In this document: one piece after another, positions 10,679-23,428 of the stretch
How the letters are laid out: every line of letters begins with the position of its first letter
Numbering within the stretch: position 1 is the first letter of the stretch
From: Fratercula arctica
Taxonomy: Eukaryota > Chordata > Aves > Charadriiformes > Alcidae
Direction of reading: 5' to 3'
Length of the DNA stretch: 64,000 nucleotides
Assembly: GCA_947846985.1 (NCBI GenBank)
Contig: CANTUZ010000001.1
Location: 71,317,521 to 71,381,520, forward strand
Program-made: the position numbers and the translations under genes
Notes under the pieces: model-generated
Seen by the model: only the letters and a program-made list of their open reading frames with translations
Told to the model about the DNA's origin: nothing
The model's database searches: none

Positions 10679-13293
10679 CTGAATTTTCACACACACCAAA
10701 TTTGATGGGAAATGAATTTCTTTTGGTGCTTGCATCAGCCAGTCATTGGTAGCTCCCAGTGTTATTCTGGCAATACGTTCTTCCCCTTTAGCTCCTAAGT
10801 ATTTTTCGTGGATTGTATTTTCACCAAATCACAGCCCTTTTCAGCTGTTGATTTCTGCAGAGAGCAGCAGGTGCCTGGACAGCTCTTGACACGTGTTGCT
10901 CCAGTCGTTGTGTGCCAAGATCTCTGCAGCTCCTCCTTTCCTGGATGAGGCTTCCCTCCGTTTGGGCAACCCCACCTCCTTTGGCCTTTGTCTCTGCAAA
11001 TACCATCTGGCCCAGGGCCCCCTTAAGAAACAGCTTCTTTCATCTGACCCATGGGATGCCTATGAATGCATTGCACTTGGGCCTCCTCCAACTCTTCAGT
11101 CACTTCACTAGCAATGATTCCTTGAAATGCTGCATCTGGTCTAAATGACTCACCCTGAGGCTGGGAATTCACAGCTGATATACCTTTAAAAAAAAAACCC
11201 CAAAATTTCTGACTGAGTGTTTAGAGCTCGGTCAGTAGCCTGTCCATGGCATTATCAGTGACTTATCTTCCTTTGCTAACAAACTATGAGTTGCCTTTGT
11301 GCAAGCTCTTTTCAAAGTAAATGTTAATACAAGAGCTCCTGATGGCCTCCCCCTGGGCACACAGTCTCCCTATATTACTCATTCTGAATTCAATACACAA
11401 AGTTCTGCCTCACTTAAACCATCTTCTGACCATAAGTAGAGGGAAACCCCCAGCAAAAGCTTCCTCAATACAAATAACTGCCTCTGTGGAGGTTGCCCTG
11501 TTGCTGCTTTTTGGTTTGCTGTTTATTTGGCATTTCCAAGGAGCCATGTTTCTGCTTTTTTCCTTCCTGCTTTGCAAGATGGACAGCCTACGTATTAAAA
11601 ATTGTGGCAAAAGGCTGTGGCCTTGCCATGCAGAAGCACTGTCAGAATGCTGTCCTGCTTTCCCTTTACCCTCAGAGAGTATTATCTCAGTGACTGGAAA
11701 GCCCTCCTACTCAAGGCCAACAAATTTCTTCTAAGAAGAAATGCTTTTTCTGTTTTGAGCCCACTGCCGTGGGTGTGAAGTACGCAAAGGCTACCATGGA
11801 AAGGCAGTAACGTGCCCAGCATGGGGAGCGGCTTTGCCTTCCTTTAGTGCCACTGGCTCAGAGGCAGCAATTACAGTATAAAGCTGCACAGCATGTTATT
11901 AATAAAATATAGCACCATCTTTTGGAGGAGGTACTGTCTGGCCTAATAATTCTAATAATAACTACTTATTCCCTCACCTACCTAGGAGAGAGCAGGGACT
12001 GGGGGCTGCAACCTGGAAGCAACTGAGCTGCCGGAAATGTAGTAGTTGAGTTAAAGCCATGCACAGTTTTTGTGCAGAGGAAGGCTTAAGTCAAGTCAAG
12101 TCAACAACAAGAGACTCGGAAGACTCCTCTGAGCCTGAATCTGGCCCCTGAACTGGGAGCTAGACCTGCAGAGTCCTGCTTTTAGGTGACCAGGCTTGCT
12201 GCTAATATACTTTTCTCAGTAAACAAACAGCAAACGAGGCAGTTTGCCAAACTGTCTTGTCCTCATTGTCAGAGTGAAAGAATATTGACTCATACCTCTG
12301 CCAGTTTGGTTTATGGTTACTGTGTGGTCAAAGATTAGTAGTGTAATCTAAGGCACTGATCCAGGTGCATTACCAATAACTTTGAAATAAAACATTTGTT
12401 TAAGACTTTGTCTCAAGTAAAATAGATATTCTTATGAAGATTAACATTAGAATCATACTTGACTCACTTGACATCAGTCCACATAGAATCATAGAATGGT
12501 TTAGGTTAAATAACATCTGGTTCCAACTTCTGTTCATACTTGATGGCTAGTTTTAGTGACCAAGCAAATGAATATTTTAGTTCATTTTATTTATGGTGTA
12601 TATCTACCCCTGTAATAAAATGCAGACATTTATGGCAAAAGTCCTCTTTGAGGCCCATGGCTTGTGATCTCAGATTTGTAGGCAGCAGACAGCTTTTTTA
12701 TTCATTTATGTCTATGGGAGAACTAGAGTTCGTAGTGCTGGTAAAATAACAGCTGCTGAATGTTATTTCAATACGATCTAGCAATTATAGTATATGCCAT
12801 CACCTGATAACTTAACTCTTCTCTTGTACAGTCAAGATGGTTTCAGATATTTGAATGTTTTCTCCTTCTCCCAGGGTATCAGATGGCTCTAAACAGTGAA
12901 TGTCGTCTAATAGGCTCTACGCAAAAGGCTCTGCTTTTTTCTTTCCCTGAAGGGGATATTGCCTAGTAAGCACGGCCTTCTGGGCTCATGAAGAGAAATA
13001 CTGGATGAACGGCCAAGACCCCTCTATCTGTGCCTGTCTCCCTCTTGCTGAAGGACGGCCAGTTTTCTTAATTTTTTTCCATCATTCTGAGCCTGAGAGT
13101 TATTGATCCCCCATTGCCAAAGATATCTGAGATCTGCCCAGGGATCTGCTGCTCCTCTGGGACTGTGATGTTGCACCTTCTGTCCCTGTGGTGTGATTCC
13201 AGTGCTTTCCTTTCGCAGAGGAGGGAGATGGTGCTTTGGTAGCCTCCAGCTCTGATCCCAGCATTCCTGGTAATCCGAGTGCCTTCCTCTTAC
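10679..13293. other. Non-coding stretch, possible intron
   Basis: No supported coding sequence apart from a short CR1 end at 12481-12533. If the minus-strand gene is real, at least one more exon should lie here, because the phases of 13294-13331 and 10585-10678 do not join directly. I could not place it with confidence. Confidence 0.5.
12481..12533 (-). mobile_element. CR1 3'-end fragment
   Basis: A piece of about 50 bases with the CR1 3' end signature, ATAGAATCATAGAATGGTTT followed by a diverged copy of the adjoining 3' UTR. The 3' end points left, so the orientation is minus. Confidence 0.75.
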
Positions 13294-13331
13294 CTAGCAT
13301 ACTGTAAACTTTTTCTTACCAGTAAAAGTCT
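13294..13331 (-). CDS. Weak candidate 38-base exon, minus strand
   Basis: On the minus strand a pyrimidine-rich acceptor (GTTCTTCTTTCATCAG) is followed by 38 bases and a strong donor (CTAG/GTAAGAG). Only one frame is open (RLLLVRKSLQYA), entering in phase 0 and leaving in phase 2. The signals are good, but the exon is too short to judge coding content. Confidence 0.2.
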
Positions 13332-16300
13332 CTGATGAAAGAAGAACCCAGGAGATTATATGAGGAAAAATAAGACCCAACTATAAAAGCAATTATTTTC
13401 TATGGTGATCATGAGATCAATCACAGACTGTTCCTCTTACTCATTTTTCCAGCTTCTAGACACTTCTGCGAGTACTATATAAAACCAATAAGCAGCTAAA
13501 TGCTTCCTGTTGCTGAAGGATTGATACATGCGTATTTCAGTTCTTCAATCTGTTCCATTCCTATGGATTTTATGTATCTCCATTGTCCTACCGCTTTTTG
13601 TGCTTGGCTACTGAACAGCTTTTCATCATGGGCCTCTTTTGACTAAACAGATACAGATGAAGTTTTAATGCTGCCTGAATTCTTTAATTGGAAAAGACTC
13701 AAGACAAATATGAGAGGCCACCAGATCCCTTCCTGTCATCTGTAAATAATTTTCAAAGACTACAGAGAGTGTTGTAGACATGTCAAGTTTTCAGGAATCT
13801 CAGAAGGAGGAAGGGAAGATCCTAATGTAAATACTGAGTAGTATATGTTATGTGTCCCGGGAGGCCATCATGCTGATCAAACTGAAAATACGCTCCTCAG
13901 CAGAAAACTGCCTGCAGTTTTAATTAGCTGATTTTTTTTCAGAGTACCATATTTACCAAAGTGTAGGGCAACCTTGAATGTAAGGTGACCTCTCACTGTC
14001 GGTTTTGTCAGGAAAAAAAAAAAATCAACTATCATTGTGTGCTGAAAATTCCCTGAATTATCATTGCAACCCTGGAAGATCCTGCCTCTGACAAGCCACC
14101 CCTAATGGCTGGTGGAGACGAGAGAATTAATGTGGAGCAGGAAGTATGCTGGTTGTAAGGGCTGGGCTTTGATCTTAGACAAGGCAGCTGCTAGTTCCAT
14201 GTGAAGTCAAGAAAAAGACGACAAATAAAAGTTGTACCTCTTTTAATCCTGAAGGATATTTCCAGGAGAATTTCTAGAGAGAAGTGTACAGAAATGACAC
14301 TAAAGACTTCTTCAGTAAAGAACATGTGGTTTTGTGCCTATGATACATGGATAATGACATGAATGGTACCTGTAGGCAATTATGTAGTTTATGGGATTCT
14401 ACAACATAACCCATACGTTGGTGGTAATAATTATATCAGTAATTAAAGGTGTACCTTACGTCTAGATCCTAGGATCAACAACCGTGGGAAACCACAGCAG
14501 ATTCAGTATTGGGTTTCATAACCAGATTGTAAAAGAAGGAACCATAAGCTACAGGTATTCCTTGCTAGCAGCAGTGCCTTCAGCTGGCATTTCAGGATGC
14601 TATTATAGGCAGTACTACCCTTAGAGATCCTTTTGAAACGTTTGATAAAGTCACAAAAGTAATTACACTTTTGTCCAACTTGATCCAGGAAATAAGGCAC
14701 CTGGAGACAGTCATGCCTTTCCTATATGCAGCCAGCCACATCCCATGCAGAAGAGCTGCCTTCTGTTTCTGAGTGCTGTGTTGCTCTCTGTGCAACTTGT
14801 GATTGCAACGGGGACACTGAGTTTGTGGCATAATAACTCAAGTGGAAAAAATGCACATTAATTCCAGAGGTTGGCTAAAAGTCCTAAACACGGTACATCC
14901 ATCCCAAACACAGACTGAACATTTCAGCACCAAAATCTCTTATGAAAATTACTTCATTTACTTTAGTTGATTTATGATTTAGGCTACAATTTCTTTGGAA
15001 TCAGATTAATGCTGGTAAAAGTCTAAATGCCTAAGTTTCCAAGGAGAAGTCCTCTCTCTCCCTCCTACCCCCACCCCTGGTTCCAAAATGTGTAAGAAAA
15101 CCCCCCAAATCATTAAAGGTTTATAGATTTATTTAGCTAGAAACAATTTTGCTGTATGTAATAACAGGTTTGAACAGAAAGAGTACTCAGTTTTTAAAAA
15201 TTTTGCAATTCTTGTGACAGATCCAAACTTCCCGGAAACTGCTGAAGACATTCTTCAGATGTATGGTCCTGATTACGCTCGTGCTTGTGTGATTGCCCAG
15301 ATTTAGCTGTAGCATTCAGACTTCCAGCTTACAAGAAGTTTGTAGGGGGCGATTCCCAAACATTTCCATTCACTCAGCCAAGCAGGACATAAGCTATCCT
15401 CCAAAACCAGGGAAGTCGATACAAAATTATTTTGTTTGGACCCGTATCCCAACATTGTGCATAGTTAAAGCGCTCAGAGCCACATGAAAACACGGCTTTG
15501 AACCACAGGAGGAAAGTCATGGCTCAAGGATGTATTACACATACGTGAGGACTACACGGATGACTTGACAGCTTACAGATGCTGGGGAGGAATACATTTC
15601 AGGAAGGCCAAGGCTGTAGATCATTGCCTGTTCTCTCCGGGATCAGGTTTCAGAAAGGAATGCCGTCACGGGAGATTTTACACCATGACTAAAACTGCTG
15701 ACTTTCCAGGATGATTAACCTCCCATTCCAGGCTCGGCGCTTGCTTTATTTACTAATGCAGCCCCTTGTTGTTACGTGGTGGAAGAGCAGGGGTAAACAC
15801 TCTGCCTTGGGAGCATATGTGTGAGTATCTCCCCAGCATCGTAGTCTCTCCTCTGAAACAGGAGGAAGAGCCCTCATCTGCAGTCAGGGAGCTGTTGCAA
15901 GGAAAGAGCACAAAAAGGCATTGGACTTCACTGTCAGCTTTGATCCCAGCAGAGAAATTGTCTATAGAATAGAGCGTCCCGGGCTGCAATACATCTTGTG
16001 TTACGTTCTCTGTGCTGGGAGGGAGGATCTGGGCAGGGTCCACTGCAAAGGAAACAGCTGCAGGGAGGTTTTATGGCCACGTGGTTCTACTAGAGACGTG
16101 GATGGCTGCTGTCAGGAGATTGACTTGGGACAATTCCTATAAAACATACCTTTTGCTGTATGGCAACAAACCACCAGCCAGGGGTCAAACCTTTACCTGC
16201 AATTGCACCAAAATATTTTTGGTGATATAGCTGGTAGTCGGTTATTACTCTGGAAGATCAATAATACTTAAATTATGACAGTTTCTTAACATCACAGAAA

Positions 16301-19034
16301 TTCCAAGTTTCTTATTAGCTGCTCTTTTGTAGTAGCAAAAATACACTTCAAAATACAGAGGTTCAAAATGGGAAACCATGTAAGCATTGCTCACTTGTGC
16401 TGTGGGCTTGATTCAGTCGCTACCAATGGTCACAGGTTCTTTATGAATCACAAGGTTTTATCTTGAATCCCAGCTTCCTGAGTCATGGGGTTTTATGAGA
16501 TTCTTCCCTCTTGTCCTCCCCCTCCTGTCAAAGGATGATGTTGGCAGCCGTCATGGAAGTATTTGAAACTGCAGGCTTCCTGAAGCCTGAAAAAAGAGAA
16601 AGCAAATGAACCCACCTTTAATGTGTGCATACATACACATGCACACACCCATAGGTATACGTATATATGGTATGGATGGGTGCGTCCATGTGTATCTGTC
16701 TATTTGTATGAAGGGAGGGAAGGAGAGAGAGAGACAGACATAAACATCTCATGATCTTTGTGAAGGCAAAGATTTCAGTTTTTGGAAGGCGGTCGCTGGC
16801 AATGCCAGCCCGCTAATAAAAAACCTTAGTGAAAGTTTGGAGGTGCTTAGTTGGTTTGGAGAAGACTCAGCATGCTGCCAGACTAGGTCCTTTAGGAGAC
16901 AGCACACTTATGGCTGACTCTTGCAAGCACTTGATCCACTTGAGCAGCTTTTCACATGGATGGAGGTGGTCATCAGCGGGGGTCATCAGCGAGCTACCCA
17001 TGAAGGAGCACAAGAGCTACGTCTCTTCCAGCAGGAGATTCCAGCACCCTGTTACTGCACTTCATTTTCTCACTCATGGCAGTAAAGTTTGCATCATACT
17101 TTGTGAGGTCAGAAGCTAAGGATCCAAAAATTACATTCTTCCTCATGAGTAAGCTTTAGCAGGATCTAGAATGACTCATCGGGTTAAAGGGTTGTAAGGC
17201 CAAGCCATTTATGAAAATATGGTTTTAAATATTGGCTGAGTTTTCTGAGAAGGAAATTTTGTATAAAAAGCATGAAGAGTTGCATCCAGTAGGCTTTAAA
17301 TATTTAACTACATTTTTTGTCAAGATTTGTAATTCCATATGCTGTAGATTTTCTTATTTGTCCTTGTTTTTTTTCTAGATGCCAAAATAAATTTTAAAGC
17401 AAAAAACCAATACACAAGTGCTGGCAAATATTCTTACTATCCAGTATATTCAGACTTATTTAATTAACTTGTCAGGGTTCATTTTTACCAAGCTCTTTCT
17501 GTGGCTATGACAAATTATATCTTCCAGATCTCATTATTCATTAAATGTCTACTGTGAATTTCAGGCTCGCTCATGCTTAAAATACAGTGCATGTTTAATG
17601 GGATTAAGAATTAAAATATGTTGCTTAATTTTATTTAATTTATGACTTAAAATTACAGAATTTAAATTCTAAGGGTGCTACAGAACACATCAATTAACTG
17701 TACTGAGCTAATTAACTTTTATAATAATTTTTTTGACTGCAGCACATTAATTTTCAGACCCAAAAGAAATGACTGGACTGTTTATTGCTGAGATTAGCTT
17801 AGAAGCTTTGTTTTGATTTCAGTGGCGGGCAGATTTCAATCCACTCTTAGAGTAAATCATGAATGACTGATTCTTCATTGTATTTAGCAGAAAGATTCAA
17901 TGATTAAACTAAACACTGTTTTAGAGCATTGTTTCCCACTGTTTCTGGAGTGTCATAATAAGGTCTCGGGAAGGTTGCTGCAGGACTTTGAAGATGTGAA
18001 CATCTCACTGCTGTGCTATAGTACACTACAGAGATTTTTGCTCTCCTGCAGAAGGGGAGCAGGATTAGAGTTGAGGTTCTCAGTAGTTGCTTCTCAGAAA
18101 CCCCCGAGCCTGGCCTCATGCACGCCGATGGCTACGGGGTGGTTCCCACAGATTCCTTTAGATTCTGGATTAGATGGATTAGGGCTGTGTTGCACAAATT
18201 GCATTTGGTACATTATTTTCATATGCCTATTTCTCTGGGGAAAGTTATTTTATCCTTTTTGTCATGAAGATGGCATATCACTTTTTTTTTTAATTATTTT
18301 TCTAAATGAACTATTGTCCCTGTATAGATGACACTATTTTCTCCATTCAAGGCTATAAGAGAAGCTTGCGCACAACCTTGGGTACAATTTGCATGAGAAA
18401 TTATTTGTAGCACGCAGACAACCACCACTTCAGTGTACTTACAGGAAACCCCCTCCCCTCTCAACAAAGAAAAAATTAAAAATAGGACTCTGTATGCAGA
18501 GCCTGATGTTATTGCTGCTGCTGCCTTCAGCTGCGGTCCTGTCATTTATGACAGTTGCGCAGTACAGGCCTTTACAGGCTGAGAACACACTGAGAGAAAT
18601 GCAATGTTTATGAAAATGCCATTAGAGTAATAAGCAAGAAGGAGGATGCAGCGTGAAAAACAAGTTTAAAGGACAGCACAAGCACCCCAGACTCGCCCCC
18701 AGTAGATCTCTGAAACCATCTTAACTCGGAAGAAAAATAACCCCTGGACAATTTCCCAAAGTTTGCTTCTCCTTCACAAGTAACTTCAAAATCCAAATGA
18801 AAGACTTTTCCAAGAGATATTTTCTGCTTCAGCTGCAGCTACTGGGCTGGGGAATGCATTAGTTCAAGCCAGTCCTACAGCTTTTGTTCAGACGACCTCA
18901 CTGACTCTAAACTGAACTGAAAATCAACAAATCTTCATGTCTTAATAGGCAAACACCTGTCAGGAAAACTAAGATTTAATGTCAATAGGTTGCATTTCTT
19001 GCAGCCCTTTTATCTATGATATCTGTGGTGATAC
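13332..19034. other. AT-rich non-coding stretch
   Basis: No confident gene. A weak 37-base minus-strand exon candidate sits at 15545-15581. A purine/alternating dinucleotide patch lies at 16615-16740, including ACATACACATGCACACACCC and GGAGAGAGAGAGACAGAC. From 17200 to 17850 the sequence is unusually AT-rich, with many TAATTAA-type cores. Confidence 0.55.
15545..15581 (-). CDS. Weak candidate 37-base exon, minus strand
   Basis: Acceptor ATTCCTCCCCAG precedes 15581 on the minus strand, and the donor is CAC/GTATGTG at 15545. The frame that starts with one base of a split codon is open and ends in phase 0. This joins in phase with 19035-19158 upstream and 13294-13331 downstream. The phase agreement is the main support. 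Confidence 0.18.
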
Positions 19035-19158
19035 CTTATTCTCTCCTTTCCCTCCACAACACGTTCCTCCATGGCATCCTCTTCTGCATGGAAGAAACCC
19101 CCTGAGGTAACCTCGTCTTCCTGTAATGTGTTTTCAAGTCCCTCTTCTGCTGTGGTGC
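19035..19158 (-). CDS. Candidate acidic exon of unrecognised minus-strand gene
   Basis: Minus strand, 124 bases. A very good acceptor (TTTTCTTACAG) leads into an open frame rich in glutamate (TTAEEGLENTLQEDEVTSGG, then AEEDAMEERVVEGKERI) and ends at a donor AATAAG/GTATCA. It begins with two bases of a split codon and ends in phase 2. The start phase fits the phase-1 end of 23370-23428. The exon strand is purine-rich, which by itself yields Glu/Gly/Arg codons, so the coding look could be compositional. Confidence 0.35.
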
Positions 19159-22040
19159 CTGTAAGAAAACAGCTGCTGTTTAACAGCTTGAGGGAGGCAC
19201 TTGTAAAACAGGAGCTGCAATAAAAGTGTAGGAAACTCCGATACAGGTCTTTTACATTTGACAGTGTCCCTTTCTCCAAAATGGGTACAGGGCTCGTTCT
19301 CTTAGAGTCTCATCTACGAAGGGCAACTCAAGTGCAACATGGAGCATTGAGAACCTGTGGGAGGTTCTTATCAATGCTAATTAAATATTTAAAAATAATA
19401 ATATGTACACCCAGCCCCAGTTAACTGAGGCTGATTACATAAGCAGCTATTTTGCTGCTGGTGGCCTTTCTTTGCTGCTTGGCAAAAACAGCTGGAAAAT
19501 AGGTTTTTCTGATTTGTAAAACTGGCTGGTGCCACTGCCAGTTTTGGATAGTCACATGAAATTAATTTTACAATTTGAGATGGAAAGGCTGGTTGAAGTC
19601 ATAGTAGGCAACAAGCCCTGACTGGCAATAAAATAATCCTTAAATACTAGATGTTTCTCAGTGTTGGATTGAAGGAGCTGCGTTTAAGGCACTATCTGGC
19701 ATTCACAGCATTCCGGGCAAATTCAGTTTCTGAGGAAAGAAACTGGGTCTGCAGTTAGGGATGGTTTCGGTAGAGAGCAATTGGGATAAGGCAAAAAATC
19801 AGCTATTTCTGTATTTTCTCTCTGGCCCTGCCCTGCTGACTCCACCTGGGGCTACACGAGTCATTTGACTTTGGGCAGAAGGAGATAACACCTACCTCCC
19901 CACGCTGCCGTGAGATTAGCTCCATGTTTTTAAAGCACTGTGGCAAGATTAGGAGCGAAGTGTTATTTAGGACTCCTACACTCCTGCCTCCGACACCGCC
20001 TCAACACCCAGGGCTTCAGCAGGCAGCGGAGGCGCCCGGTGCAAGCCAGAGGCAGAGGGATGCGAGCAGCCGCCACCGAAGCTGCTTTCCCACCTGTATT
20101 AATGTGCGAAGCCACCTTTGTGAGGCTATGCTGTCCTTTAATCACGGCTTAATTCGCTCTGCCTGTCGTTTTTAGTATGTGGCTGCATATATTTTGTTGT
20201 CTTCGATTGTCTCTGCGGTTATATTGAGCAGGACTGTCTTTTGAGCAGCAGCATAGATCGGTGGGAATAAGAAAAATGCATTCGAAGTAGAACAGCAGGA
20301 TTGTTTTACGCTTAGTGTTATTTCTCAGCCATTTTACTTGCCCGCCTCTGCTTCTTTGGGAAATGGGAAGCGTCCTTCCTCTCTTTTTCTAAGCATCTAT
20401 GCATTTTCCTGTGCTTGTGGGAAAGTCAGCGGGGCAATGACTTAACTCGATGCAAATGAAAGGGATTTCCTAGCAAAGGATGGTAATTTGTGCAGCGCTG
20501 CAGGTATGTTAAAGCGCTGAATGGTAACCTGGGAGTACTGAGAGGGGAAGACCTCTGCCGTAACAGGGCTGTAATCACCTTACACTTTCACTAATTGCCA
20601 AGAGCCGGAGCTCTTAAGTGCCGTGTTATTTTTTATATGCAGTCTATTAAAATGCTACATCTTGGCTATTTTGTCCAGCTGTTTCTATCAGCCTTCATTA
20701 TAGCCTGCCCTCAGTAGTGAGTCTCAGAAACGAACGCAGCTCCTACAGCCCTCCATTTGTGAAACTGATGGTGGTAGAGGACAAACTCTGTAAAGAATAA
20801 AAAGGGCTGAACTGCTCATAACAATATAATGAAATAGGCTGTGGACCCAGCTTCCCCTCTCAGAATTAAACCAGGAATCATCTTCCAAACACAATGCCTT
20901 ACATCAGAGCAGACTCTGACATATCTTACTGCTGTTATTCTGTGTCATGGGGATGCTGGCAGTCACTCCCATTTAAATTGTCACAAGTTTTTCATCAGAC
21001 TGATCAACTAGGAAGGTTTACAGGAAGAGATAATATGCGTCATGTGTTTGCAATAGTTTGGTTCTTCATTCTCAGATGCTAACCTCTTCTAAAGCTCTCT
21101 TATCACTTCTATAGGTCTGATAGATCATCAAAATCAAATCAAAAAGGGACAGCAGCAAAGAGCACACAAGTGAATTTTAGCTAGCATAAAAATATAGTAA
21201 CATCTTACTAATAATATCTGGGAAGTTCCTCGGGTATTTGCTAAATGAACCTATTACTGTACTCCTTAAAGTTTTGCCTGAGAAGTGTTTTTATGGGGGC
21301 TTAGTTATCAGTATTAATTCCCAGAGCCGGGCATTTTTATATTAGTTTTACTGAGTATATGGAGATGAGAGAGAGCGATAACATAAGAAAACCATTAACA
21401 CCAATGGAAAAGGAAATAATAAAAAAAAAGACATGTTTTTTTTCACATTTCTATAAAAATAGAACAAAAGACAACATGCAGGTCTATACCATTGCAATTA
21501 ATAGCCATTTAATTATAAATGCATAATTCAATGAGTAATTTTCAAAAAGGCTGCCACAGATGTGTCAATGAATAAATAAGAATATTCTACAGTTCCTCAG
21601 ACTAGCATATGCCCTTTTACTGTGCTTTGCAAATACTAACTGGAGAGTAAATCCGACATCAGCCTGAGATGAATGTAAGTGTGTTTCATTCTGTGTTAGT
21701 GAGAGGAACAGAGAAATACAGAGGGGTTGGGTGATCTGCACAAAAGTGTCCTGATGCTCATTCCTTTCCTTCCTATGCGATGTCAACAACAATGAGCTGA
21801 AAAGTAATGTCTGAATTGCACCTGCGCGTACATCACGTGTTTGTCTGTGCACTGCTCTTTTTTTTCTGAACATTAGCACCAGCCAAGCCATACACCAGGC
21901 CATGCATATAACGTTATTTTTATATATGCAGAAGTATGAAGTAATAGCCTGCTTTTCTATTATATTTTAAACTACAGCATGTTTATATATTTATCAAACA
22001 TATCTGCGAGAAAGGAAAACATGCAATGAAAAAGATAACA

Positions 22041-22065
22041 ATTACTCAAATTTCATTTGAGTAAT
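22041..22065. repeat. Perfect 11-bp inverted repeat with 3-base spacer
   Basis: ATTACTCAAAT, then TTC, then ATTTGAGTAAT. The two arms are exact reverse complements. It sits in AT-rich intergenic DNA and is followed by related AATCAAA units. Its function is unknown; it may be a by-product of low complexity. Confidence 0.9.
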
Positions 22066-22115
22066 CAAATCAAAATTACAATCAAAATTAAATCAAATCA
22101 AAATTATTTAAAGGC

Positions 22116-22132
22116 TATATATATATATATAT
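22116..22132. repeat. (TA)n microsatellite
   Basis: Seventeen bases of alternating T and A, directly after an AATCAAA-rich stretch. Confidence 0.95.
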
Positions 22133-23369
22133 GTCTGTCACAACAAAGAATACTTTCTTCTTACAGGGCAAAATAATCTTTAGCTTCAGGAAAAGTAAAG
22201 CAGGTGTCCAAATAGAAGAATAGCTGCTGAGCTTTATTTTGCATGTTTTCAAAAAACTGAAAGCTGTTTCTCTCAGGGAGGAAAGAGCTTATGACTGAGT
22301 TAATCTTCAACCAGAAAAATAACATGCTCTCTTTCAGTAAAAGTTTGGATCCTTTTTGCATACCTATAATGAACGCTCGCACTTAGAAGACAACCCCCAA
22401 AAAGGTAAATTAGGAAAAGTGAAAGGCTCAATGTTCATCTTTTATTACCAACTAAATTACAAAGTTGATTGTTTATCAGTCATATATATTGAAAAGTTAA
22501 ACATTTACACTTCTGTAGCATAGACAAGGCACCGGGGTTTGACTCGAAAAGTAACAGGGTGTGAAAAATGTAGTGGAGAAAGTCTGAGTTCCTTTCGGAG
22601 ACAGGGAAATCCTTATCGGCACTCCAAGTTGTATGTTCAGACTAACTGAATTTCATGTATGGAATTACAGTGACTTTTCCTTCCTCTCACAGACCTCTTT
22701 AAGAAAAGTCCAGCTCTATTTGGAAAGTTTTTACATGTGTGTTGAAGGGATTCACATACACGCTTAGTGAAGTATATGCTGAGGACCTTTTTTGTTATTA
22801 CAAGAATATTTTACTGAATAACAAGCAAAAACAAGGAGGAAAAAATGAAGTGTGCCCTTCCCTGAATATGGATAGCGAAGTACTTGAAGATGCTAATAAG
22901 TTGTGCTGAATTCTGCATTTTTCTGCCTGTCAAAACCATTAGCTCTCCTCTGCCAGCTGCCTCAATCTCTTCCTTTCCTCAAAAATTCCAACGATATGGT
23001 TGTGTATTCCAAGTACGAATTTCTTCAGAGTGATGGAAATCACAGGACAAGGTAATGCAAAGCAAGTGCAGTATCAAAATAACCGTAAGAGAAGGCTCTG
23101 TTGGAGCAGTACAAAATAATTCTATTTTACTTGCCACATGTGCAGATCCATCAAAGTATGTGGGCTGCAGAGAGGGCGAAACATGCTTCTGTCTTGCTCT
23201 GGAGACTCGTGGGCTGTTCTCATTCAGCCCATCAGTCATGATCCGTCAGTTCAAGCCATTTAACCAAGGCTAAAGACTGGGTCATCCTGGCTCCTGGTTT
23301 CCAGGATGATGATAATATTTTTCAAAACCGGATACTTTTTGGCAAGATTCTGGTGCTGCTTGTTTATAC

Positions 23370-23428
23370 CTTCTGTCCAAAAGTGGAACGGGGGCTGTTC
23401 TGTTTCTTCGAGTCTGCTCTGGGACGAC
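23370..23428 (-). CDS. Candidate exon of unrecognised minus-strand gene
   Basis: Minus strand, 59 bases between a strong pyrimidine-rich acceptor (CTTCCCCTTTCAG) and a donor CAGAAG/GTATAAA. In the frame that takes one base from the previous exon it encodes SSQSRLEETEQPPFHFWTE. It ends in phase 1, matching the two-base start of 19035-19158. The next exon upstream, which would end in phase 2, was not found. Confidence 0.33.

Larger units (their letters stand above)
19159..23369. other. Non-coding stretch, AT-rich, with local repeats
   Basis: No gene is supported. A GC-richer patch lies around 19975-20100. From 21900 to 22135 the sequence is very AT-rich. It holds a perfect 11-bp inverted repeat (22041-22065), a run of AATCAAA/AAATTA-like units (22063-22107) and a (TA)n tract (22116-22132). 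Confidence 0.55.

Noticed and set aside
15753..16043. Minus-strand open frame of 96 codons behind a strong acceptor (TTTCCTTTGCAG)
   Set aside because: The long frame does not fit the phase of the upstream candidate exon, and the alternative frame lacks a convincing donor before its stop.
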